Assembly (NCBI GenBank): GCA_902801625.1
Contig: CADCJI010000016.1
Coordinates: 1 to 61,115, forward strand
Source: an uncultured Bacteroidia bacterium
GTDB taxonomy: Bacteria; Bacteroidota; Bacteroidia; Bacteroidales; F082
DNA length: 61,115 nucleotides
Reading direction: 5' to 3'
Shown: positions 46,659 through 53,055 of the stretch, one piece after another
Numbering within the stretch: the stretch's first letter is position 1
Layout of the letters: each line of letters starts with the position of its first letter
Notes under the pieces: generated by a model
Databases searched by the model: none
The model's input: only the letters and a program-made list of their open reading frames with translations
Told to the model about the DNA's origin: nothing
Position numbers and translations under genes: made by a program

Positions 46659-46904
46659 ATGTGGGGAATCATTGTATCTATCTTCATCGGAGCACTGGCA
46701 GGTTTCATTGCCGGTAAAATCATGAAAAGAGGCCACGGCCTTTTGGTAAACATCATCGTAGGTCTGGTCGGCGGTGTCCTAGGCAGCTGGATTTTCAGAG
46801 AGCTCGGTCTGACAGTTAGCGACACCTTCTGGGGTCAGTTGCTGGTCGGAACAGCGGGTGCCGTCGTGTTACTCCTTATACTTTCCCTGTTCAAGAGAAA
46901 ATAA
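46659..46904 (+). CDS. GlsB/YeaQ/YmgE-family membrane protein
   Basis: 81-residue protein with three hydrophobic helices rich in Gly and small residues (GALAGFIAGKIMKRG, IIVGLVGGVLGSWIF, LLVGTAGAVVLLLILSLF). This is the transglycosylase-associated/YeaQ family, linked in other bacteria to general stress. Sits in the inner membrane; molecular function unknown. It is followed by a hairpin terminator and probably shares the engB transcript. Confidence 0.88.
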   Translation: MWGIIVSIFIGALAGFIAGKIMKRGHGLLVNIIVGLVGGVLGSWIFRELGLTVSDTFWGQLLVGTAGAVVLLLILSLFKRK

Positions 46905-46925
46905 GAGAATGCTTGAGTAAAAGTA

Positions 46926-46956
46926 ACGGAGTCAGACCATTCTGGCTCCGTTTTTT
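46926..46956. terminator. Bidirectional terminator between glsB-like gene and mutS2
   Basis: Stem ACGGAGTCAGA/TCTGGCTCCGT (46926-46936/46941-46951, one G-T pair) with a T-run 46951-46956. It serves the convergent genes ending at 46904 and 46958. Confidence 0.88.
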
Positions 46957-46957
46957 G

Positions 46958-49348
46958 TCATCTGAAATAAACCCTTGTGATACCTGTCCCACCCGTCTCC
47001 AGCGATGCATCGCAGAAGTGTTCCACTTCACGGTTGTGGCTGAGTTTTTCACGGATGAGCTTGCGCAGGATGCCGTTGCCCTTGCCGTGAAGGATACTCA
47101 CTTCCTTGATGCTCAACAGTTTGGCTTCATCCAAATACTTATCCACGATATCCAAGGCTTCTTCGGCTCGCTTGCCGCGCACATCAAGAGTGAGTTCAAA
47201 ATGCTCAGCTTTCTCGCTGAGGTCCTCAGCGATGCCGTTCTGCCAACGACGCTGGGTCTTGCGGGCTTCGGCGCGGCTCACCTTGCGGAGCTTGTCGGGA
47301 CTGGTACGCAGACGGATATTGTCAAAAAGAATGGTGGCATCGGTGTCGCTGATGGCCAAAATCTCACCCACCACCTGCATCTCCTCGATGCAGACGGTGT
47401 CACCCACCTTGAGCACCACCTCAGCCTCTTCTTTCTTTTTCTCTTCTACTACTTCCTTGGCTTTTTGGGCAATCTCCTGCTTGGTCTTTTCAAGGTTCTG
47501 ACGGATTTCCTTGGTCTTGGTCTTTTCAGCCTGTGCCTCTTTGATTTCCTTGATGGTGCGCTCGATTTGGCTGTTGGCTTTCCGGATCAGTTCCTGGGCC
47601 TCGGCGGCGGCATCGCGGAGATATTGTTTCTTCTTGCCTTCAAGTTCAGCAAGCAAGCCTTTGTATTTCTCCACCACCTCAGTCAATAGTTGGTCGGCAA
47701 TACGCAGGTCTTGTTCCTTCTTGCGGATGGCTTTCTTGTCGACTTCAAGTTGTTGCAATTGTTTCTCAAACTTGAGGTGTTGGTCGCCAGTGATGTTGGC
47801 CGCGTCATCAAGAATCTGTTTTGGGAAGCCAATTTTCTTGGCAATCTCAAAAGCGAAGGAAGAACCCGGCTTGCCCGTCATCATGATATACATGGGCTGC
47901 ATGAACCTCGTGTCGAACAGCATGGCACCGTTAACGATGCCCTCATGGTTGTCGGCCAAAAGTTTGAGATTGGCATAGTGTGTGGTAACCATGCCAAAAG
48001 CCTGCTTTTTGTTGAGTTCCAAAAGGATGGCTTCAGCTATGGCGCCACCCAACTGAGGTTCTGTGCCCGTGCCAAACTCATCGATGAGGAACAAGGTTCT
48101 TCCATCGGCTTGCTCCAATAGCGCCTTCATATTGATAAGGTGTGAACTATAAGTCGATAGGTCATCCAAAATGGACTGCTCATCGCCGATATCGATGAAG
48201 AGGCTTTCAAACAAGCCACACTGCGAATCGACACGCATGGGTAGCATAAGACCACATTGCAACATGTATTGCAGTAAGCCCGTGGTCTTTAGGCAAACTG
48301 ACTTGCCACCCGCATTGGGGCCGCTGATGACTAAAATTCGGTCGGTTTCATCCAACTTCAAATCCAGCGGGACAACCTGCTTGCCTTGAGCTTTCAATTT
48401 GTGTTCCAAGAGCGGGTGTCGTGCTTGCTGCCAATTGATACAAGGTGCATCCAGTAATTCGGGCTTCACGCCTCCGATTTCGTTAGCCAGCAAAGCCTTG
48501 GCTCGAATGAAGTCGAGTTCACCGAGTAGGTTCCAAGCCTTACGAAGTTCGGAGAGGTAAGGACGCAACAATCGGGTGAAAGCCATCAGGATACGATGTA
48601 TCTCACGCCGTTCAGCATATTCCAGCTCCTTGATTTCGTTGGAGGTGTCGAAGATTTCGGCAGGCTCGATGTAGACAGTCTGTCCCGTGGCCGACTCATC
48701 GTGGATGAAACCTCTTATGGCGCGCTTGTCACCTGCCTTCACCGGGATGACCAACCTCCCATCGCGGACGGTAAGCTCTGATTTTTGGTCGACCCATCCA
48801 GCGGTTTTGGTGTCACTCATGATTTGACGGATGCGCTTCTCGATGCCGCCTTGCTTGCGACGGATGCTCTGACGGATTTCAAGCAGTTCAGTAGAGGCAT
48901 TATCAGGGATTTCGCCTTTATCATCGACAAGGCGGTTGACCTCAGTGAAGATACTCCGTTCGACAAAAATATTCTCAATCAGCGACTTGATTCGTGGTGT
49001 AGCATCGGCACTTTCAGAGTGGCCATAGCGCAAAATAGCTTCTAAAACATTGAGCGAAGGCTTCAGCGCAAACAAATCTTCCACACTGAGGCAAGTACCG
49101 TCTATCTGGATGCGGTGGAAGGCCTCGCGCAGATCGTGGAAATCGCGCACAGGAAAAGGTACTCCTGTCTGCAATAGGTGGATAAACTCTTCGGTTTGCT
49201 CCAGACTCTTGAGGATATAGCCTTTGTCTGTCGAAAAATTCATAGTCTCCACCTTCTCCAGTCCCATCTGGCTGATACAATGGTCAGAAAGCATCTGACG
49301 GACGCTGGAGAAGCCGATTTTTTGTTCGAAGTTTGTTGGGTAGATCAC
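46958..49348 (-). CDS. mutS2: MutS2 family ATPase/endonuclease
   Basis: 796-residue MutS-homologue with clamp and lever helices, ATPase core (ISGPNAGGKSVCLKTTGLL Walker A; LFLIDEFGTGTEP Walker B), a long coiled coil (about residues 510-620), a KOW-like linker, and a C-terminal Smr nuclease domain (LDVRGKRAEEAL, ILHGKGNGILRKLI). It suppresses recombination or rescues collided ribosomes in other bacteria. The start is taken as GTG at 49348 (MIYPTNFEQKIGF), the conserved Bacteroidetes beginning. The ATG eleven codons upstream (49381) precedes the -7 element and should not be in the mRNA. Confidence 0.93.
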   Translation of the reverse strand: MIYPTNFEQKIGFSSVRQMLSDHCISQMGLEKVETMNFSTDKGYILKSLEQTEEFIHLLQTGVPFPVRDFHDLREAFHRIQIDGTCLSVEDLFALKPSLNVLEAILRYGHSESADATPRIKSLIENIFVERSIFTEVNRLVDDKGEIPDNASTELLEIRQSIRRKQGGIEKRIRQIMSDTKTAGWVDQKSELTVRDGRLVIPVKAGDKRAIRGFIHDESATGQTVYIEPAEIFDTSNEIKELEYAERREIHRILMAFTRLLRPYLSELRKAWNLLGELDFIRAKALLANEIGGVKPELLDAPCINWQQARHPLLEHKLKAQGKQVVPLDLKLDETDRILVISGPNAGGKSVCLKTTGLLQYMLQCGLMLPMRVDSQCGLFESLFIDIGDEQSILDDLSTYSSHLINMKALLEQADGRTLFLIDEFGTGTEPQLGGAIAEAILLELNKKQAFGMVTTHYANLKLLADNHEGIVNGAMLFDTRFMQPMYIMMTGKPGSSFAFEIAKKIGFPKQILDDAANITGDQHLKFEKQLQQLEVDKKAIRKKEQDLRIADQLLTEVVEKYKGLLAELEGKKKQYLRDAAAEAQELIRKANSQIERTIKEIKEAQAEKTKTKEIRQNLEKTKQEIAQKAKEVVEEKKKEEAEVVLKVGDTVCIEEMQVVGEILAISDTDATILFDNIRLRTSPDKLRKVSRAEARKTQRRWQNGIAEDLSEKAEHFELTLDVRGKRAEEALDIVDKYLDEAKLLSIKEVSILHGKGNGILRKLIREKLSHNREVEHFCDASLETGGTGITRVYFR

Positions 49349-49368
49349 TGATTGAGAGTTTTGGGACG

Positions 49369-49376
49369 CAAAAGTA
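49369..49376 (-). promoter_or_regulatory. -7 promoter element of mutS2
   Basis: TACTTTTG on the minus strand (TAnnTTTG), 20 bases upstream of the GTG start at 49348. It decides that start. Confidence 0.6.
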
Positions 49377-49388
49377 CACATTTTTATG

Positions 49389-49517
49389 AGATTCCCTTCG
49401 GGAATGGAACAAATTCACCTATATGACATGCGGCGGCATGTAGAGCTTACAAACCATAAGCTGCCACAAACCGCCGCTGTTCAATTAATAGCGATACTCC
49501 ATTCCCGAAGGGAATCT
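49389..49517. repeat. 129-bp palindromic element, copy 1
   Basis: Perfect 20-bp inverted ends (49389-49408/49498-49517), each itself a hairpin (ATTCCC-TTC-GGGAAT). Inside are a GC-rich inverted pair GCGGCGG/CCGCCGC (49430-49436/49471-49477) and AGCTT/AAGCT (49444-49448/49458-49462). The same layout returns at 51515-51645. It looks like a REPIN-type or MITE-like element. It occupies nearly all of the gap between mutS2 and the next gene. Confidence 0.85.
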
Positions 49518-49523
49518 TAATCC

Positions 49524-50507
49524 TTACAAACTCAGCTCATACATATAGCCAGTGTATTGCAGCGAACCATCGAGGATGGGGAAGAAAAACTCGCTGTCGT
49601 GCTCCACATTCTTCAGCTTCAGGTTCTCCATGATGACGGTCTTGGTGCCGTCGTCGTTGGTGGTGACCTTCAAGGTGCCACTCTTGGCGATATAGCCTGT
49701 CTGGGGCTGGAAGGTCCAGAAGTCACCGTCGAGAGCCACATGGACGCATGGGAAGACTGGCAGATAAGGTGTGCCAATATAGCCGAGGTTATACTCGCCA
49801 TCAACGACCTGACCGCCCAGATAGCTGACTATAAAGAACCGCTTGCGGTCGGACGACATGAACAGCATCGACTTCACATCGAGACCAAGCGAACTCAGTC
49901 CATTGAGTGCAGTGATACCAGCCAATCCAATGGGGCTTTCGGTGTTCTTAATTTTAAACTTGTTATTGGCATCAAAGGTATAGGGCGGCAGCGTACCGCT
50001 GAAGTTCAAGGCCAACTGCATGGTTTGACCGTTGGCATTGGTGCCCATACTTTGTGACAAAACGACCGTGTAGGTGCCATTGCTTTCGGTGACTGACAGC
50101 AAGCCGTTCATCCAGTAGTAGGTGTCGCCATAGAACAAGGTGTCGGCACCCATGATAAAAGGCAGCTCACCAAGGTTGAACTCGTGGAAGCCGACCACAG
50201 TGGGGACGGGATCCTTCGTGTTATTGCCCATCGTGTAGGTACCGGGGACGATGTTGCCGTTGAAGATGATGGCAATACCTTCATTGTCGGCAGCGGTCAT
50301 CTCCTTGGAAGCGAGGACAATGGCGTTCTTTTGCCCATACTTAATGGTCTTGGCAGTAACGATGTTATCGGTGTTATTGCCTACCGTCATGGCACCAGCT
50401 TGAACTTCGGGTGTCACATTGTTGTTGTTGCTGTTGTTGTCTTTGCAACTAGTGCTGATCATGGCCAAGCCACAGAGGAGCATCAAACTTAAAAATACTT
50501 TTCTCAT
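49524..50507 (-). CDS. Putative lipoprotein, 327 aa
   Basis: Signal peptide and lipobox (LAMISTSCKDNN) followed by an Asn-rich spacer (NNSNNNN), as in many Bacteroidales surface lipoproteins. The remainder is a beta-rich body with repeated Thr/Gly-containing strands (GNIVPGTYTMGNN, GDTYYWMNGLLSV, GTLKVTTNDDGTKTVIMENL). I do not recognise the family. The ATG at 50507 is used because it directly begins the signal peptide; the frame stays open upstream without features. Its end lies 6 bases from palindromic element copy 1. Confidence 0.8.
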   Translation of the reverse strand: MRKVFLSLMLLCGLAMISTSCKDNNSNNNNVTPEVQAGAMTVGNNTDNIVTAKTIKYGQKNAIVLASKEMTAADNEGIAIIFNGNIVPGTYTMGNNTKDPVPTVVGFHEFNLGELPFIMGADTLFYGDTYYWMNGLLSVTESNGTYTVVLSQSMGTNANGQTMQLALNFSGTLPPYTFDANNKFKIKNTESPIGLAGITALNGLSSLGLDVKSMLFMSSDRKRFFIVSYLGGQVVDGEYNLGYIGTPYLPVFPCVHVALDGDFWTFQPQTGYIAKSGTLKVTTNDDGTKTVIMENLKLKNVEHDSEFFFPILDGSLQYTGYMYELSL

Positions 50508-50573
50508 GACAATTTTGGGTTTTAGTGTTGTCTTTATTACATAACGAATAATAACCGCAAAAATTGTGCCTAA

Positions 50574-50652
50574 TGGCTGTGGGACTGTCGTATTACGGCT
50601 GCCGTTATTGGAATTCTGCAACGGCTGCCACGATGTGACAGCCCTACAGCCA
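50574..50652. repeat. 79-bp palindromic element
   Basis: Inverted ends TGGCTGT/ACAGCCA (50574-50580/50646-50652), then CTGTC/GACAG and CGGCTGCCGTT/AACGGCTGCC inner arms. It lies between the lipoprotein gene and the S24 regulator and is unrelated in sequence to the 129-bp element. Confidence 0.7.
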
Positions 50653-50658
50653 ACCGGA

Positions 50659-51468
50659 TTAAATATTCAGCTTCAGCTGTATCTCCTCCACCTGCCGTTT
50701 CAGTTCCTGAACGGTTTGGATAAGTTCTTCCTCACGAAAACGGTTTTCACGTTGTTCGGGCATCTCTGCGCTGATATAATGCACAAACTTCCACACCTCT
50801 TTGATGTCGGCAGCTGGCAAGTCGTATGGGTGATAAAGCGGGTTCAAAGAACTGAGCGTGAGTTTGCTCTCATGTTCGAGTTTGTTGTCCACAATCTTGA
50901 ATACGATTCCGTCATCCTGCGTGAGCACAATGTAGGGCTGTCCACTGCGAATATAGGTCCAATCGAGGACATATTCGCCCGTGACATAGGAACCGTCAGG
51001 GATAGGCAGCATCGAGTCGCCGCTGATTTGGAAGGTGCGGTATTTGCGGTCACGCGAGAGGAAGGGCATGGTGAATGTCGGCAGCACCTTGATGTATTCG
51101 GGGTCGGCAAAGCCCGTGGCATAACCTGCCTTGGCCTTCTCGGTCACGAGTTCGATGTTCTCATCGTTGTCGTTGTTGACCGTAGTGGCCAACACACGCA
51201 AGTTGCTGCCTTTCAGGTGCACATCGTATCCGCGCTCAAGTTGCGAAAGTTGGCTCGGACTAATCGTGCTCAAATCGACTTTCACCAAAGTATCAATGGC
51301 GATGCCGAAATATTTTGAGAAAGCGACCAAGGCTTCAAGGTTGGGCTCAGACACACCATTTTCATAGCCACTCAGCGTGGAGCGTTTCATTCCGAGGGCA
51401 AAAGCGATGTCATCTTGGGTGTGATGGCGGTGTTTGCGCAAAAATTTTATGTTCGAATTGAAGTACAT
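50659..51468 (-). CDS. XRE-family regulator with S24 (LexA-like) self-cleavage domain
   Basis: 269 residues. N-terminal helix-turn-helix (about residues 6-62, TQDDIAFALGMKRSTLSGYENG). C-terminal S24 peptidase fold with nucleophile Ser152 in ISGDSMLP and general base Lys191 in IVFKIVD, 39 apart, and a possible Ala114-Gly115 cleavage bond (AKAGYATG). A coiled C-terminal tail follows (about 240-268). It is predicted to repress until RecA filaments trigger autoproteolysis. It is divergent from dinB-dnaE, the likely regulated operon. A phage repressor is an alternative family role, but no phage genes are near. Confidence 0.88.
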   Translation of the reverse strand: MYFNSNIKFLRKHRHHTQDDIAFALGMKRSTLSGYENGVSEPNLEALVAFSKYFGIAIDTLVKVDLSTISPSQLSQLERGYDVHLKGSNLRVLATTVNNDNDENIELVTEKAKAGYATGFADPEYIKVLPTFTMPFLSRDRKYRTFQISGDSMLPIPDGSYVTGEYVLDWTYIRSGQPYIVLTQDDGIVFKIVDNKLEHESKLTLSSLNPLYHPYDLPAADIKEVWKFVHYISAEMPEQRENRFREEELIQTVQELKRQVEEIQLKLNI

Positions 51469-51514
51469 ATTGTTGAAGTGTTGATTGTTTAACTGTTTAA
51501 TTGTTTAATTATCG

Positions 51515-51645
51515 AGATTCCCCCTTCGGGAAATGGAGTGCTACGTTTGGTTTGAAAAGCGGCGGCAGAAAACACCTTCCAACATTTGAACATCACAAGC
51601 CGCCGCATTATAGCTCTAACTGACCTCCTTTCCCGAAGGGAATCT
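51515..51645. repeat. 131-bp palindromic element, copy 2
   Basis: Same architecture as 49389-49517: ends 51515-51538/51625-51645 carrying the TTCGGG/CCCGAA hairpins with a few mismatches, and inner GCGGCGGC/GCCGCCGC (51559-51566/51599-51606). It lies in the 352-base control region between the S24 regulator and dinB. Upstream of it TGTTTAA occurs three times (51486-51509). Confidence 0.85.
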
Positions 51646-51661
51646 TCCAACAAATCTCATT

Positions 51662-51679
51662 TGCCTCGAATTCGAGGCA
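51662..51679. promoter_or_regulatory. Perfect 18-bp palindrome, candidate operator
   Basis: TGCCTCGAATTCGAGGCA is fully self-complementary. It stands in the divergent region between the S24 regulator and dinB, outside palindromic copy 2. A dimeric repressor site is plausible. It could also be a small repeat arm. Confidence 0.4.
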
Positions 51680-51744
51680 TTTGAAAAAAATATTTTTTTT
51701 GTTGCATCCTATCAGAATAAAATGATTAAATTTACGGCGAAATG

Positions 51745-51777
51745 TTTGATTAAAAACTCGTCAAAAGTACGACTTTT
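51745..51777 (+). promoter_or_regulatory. Candidate dinB promoter overlapped by a dyad
   Basis: A TTTG (51745-51748) is followed after 19 bases by TACGACTT, a poor -7 match. The dyad AAAAGT-N3-ACTTTT (51763-51777) covers that -7 region, 43 bases before the dinB ATG. A weak, repressor-blocked promoter would fit a damage-inducible operon. Inference only. Confidence 0.35.
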
Positions 51778-51820
51778 TTGGAATATGCAAGCTTTTTGAG
51801 CAAAAAAAGGAGGAAATTTT

Positions 51821-52957
51821 ATGGAAAGGACGATTTTGCATTTGGATTTGGACACCTTTTTCGTTTCGGTGGAACGGTTGGTGAACCCATCGCTGGAAGG
51901 CAAGCCCGTCATTGTGGGCGGCATGTCGGACCGTGGCGTGGTGTCGACCTGCAGCTATGAGGCTAGAAAGTTTGGCGTACACTCGGCCATGCCCATGCGC
52001 ATGGCACGACAGCTTTGCGGGCAGGCCGTGTTCATCCGTGGCGACATGGAACTCTACAGCCGCTATTCGCGTCTCGTGACCAACATTATCGCCGACAGCG
52101 CGCCCGTGTATGAGAAGATGTCCATCGATGAGCATTACTTAGACCTGACGGGAATGGACCGCTTCCACAACTGCCAGCTGTGGTCGCACGAACTGCGGCA
52201 AAAGATCATCAAGGAGACAGGCCTCCCGATTTCGTTTGGACTATCAGAGAACAAAACTGTGTCGAAGATTGCCACGGGACAGGCCAAGCCCAACGGCGAG
52301 CTAGAGGTGCCTACACCTTATATTAATATGTTCCTCGACCCGCTTTCGGTGCAAAAGATTCCTATGGTGGGCGAAAAGACCTATGCCCTACTCCGCTCGA
52401 TGGGTGTGGAGAAAATTGGCACCTTGCGCCGACTGCCGCCTTTGGCTATGGAACGCGCCATGGGCAAGCACGGTCTCGAAATCTGGAAGAAGGCCAACGG
52501 GCAAGACAGCACGCCCGTGTGCCCTTACCAAGAACGGAAATCCATCAGCAAGGAACGCACTTTCGAACAAGACACCATTGATGTGACAACCATCAAGCAA
52601 TGCCTTGCGCGCATGGTGGAAAGCCTCGGTTTCGACCTGCGCTCGCAACACAAGCTGACGGGCTGCGTGACGGTGAAAATCCGCTACTCCAACTTTGACA
52701 CACACGATATGCAGCAGCGCATCCCCTACACTGCCTTCGACCATGTGCTGCGCGAAACAGTGAACGGCATCTTCGACCGCCTCTACAACCGAAGGATGAT
52801 GATACGGCTTGTAGGTGTACGCCTCAGCGAACTAGTCAGCGGGGCACCGCAACTGGCCTTGTTTGACGATAACGCCGAGCTGACAAACCTCTATTCCGCC
52901 ATGGACAAAATCAAAATGCGGTTTGGGGAGCAAATCATACATCGGGCTGCGGGGTGA
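51821..52957 (+). CDS. dinB: DNA polymerase IV (DinB), Y-family
   Basis: 378-residue translesion polymerase. Catalytic acids are intact: Asp9 (HLDLDTFF) and Asp103-Glu104 in SIDEHYLDLTG. Palm, finger, thumb and little-finger domains are all present. The C-terminal QLALF (about residues 350-354) is a beta-clamp binding motif. Because the catalytic residues are present it is a true DinB and not the inactive ImuB of imuABC cassettes. It is divergent from the S24 regulator and 98 bases upstream of the short dnaE, presumably one damage-inducible unit. Confidence 0.95.
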   Translation: MERTILHLDLDTFFVSVERLVNPSLEGKPVIVGGMSDRGVVSTCSYEARKFGVHSAMPMRMARQLCGQAVFIRGDMELYSRYSRLVTNIIADSAPVYEKMSIDEHYLDLTGMDRFHNCQLWSHELRQKIIKETGLPISFGLSENKTVSKIATGQAKPNGELEVPTPYINMFLDPLSVQKIPMVGEKTYALLRSMGVEKIGTLRRLPPLAMERAMGKHGLEIWKKANGQDSTPVCPYQERKSISKERTFEQDTIDVTTIKQCLARMVESLGFDLRSQHKLTGCVTVKIRYSNFDTHDMQQRIPYTAFDHVLRETVNGIFDRLYNRRMMIRLVGVRLSELVSGAPQLALFDDNAELTNLYSAMDKIKMRFGEQIIHRAAG

Positions 52958-52963
52958 TGACTA

Positions 52964-53025
52964 TGGCCTATGGCCAATGGCTTGCCTTTACATAGTGGCA
53001 GCTATAGGCCATCAGCCATAGGCCA
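52964..53025. repeat. 62-bp inverted repeat between dinB and dnaE
   Basis: Perfect 11-bp arms TGGCCTATGGC/GCCATAGGCCA (52964-52974/53015-53025) with more pairing inside (CCAATGG region with CCATC). It starts 6 bases after the dinB stop and may weaken readthrough into dnaE. Simple ATAACTA-type repeats follow (53030-53052). Confidence 0.65.
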
Positions 53026-53055
53026 ACTGAATAACTATATAACTAAATAACTGAA

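Noticed and set aside
49389-49517. Insertion sequence
   Set aside because: The element has terminal inverted repeats but is 129 bp with no transposase frame, so it can only be a non-autonomous repeat.
50659-51468. Prophage repressor
   Set aside because: The XRE+S24 layout fits a phage CI-like repressor, but no integrase, structural or lysis genes are near and dinB/dnaE are directly divergent.
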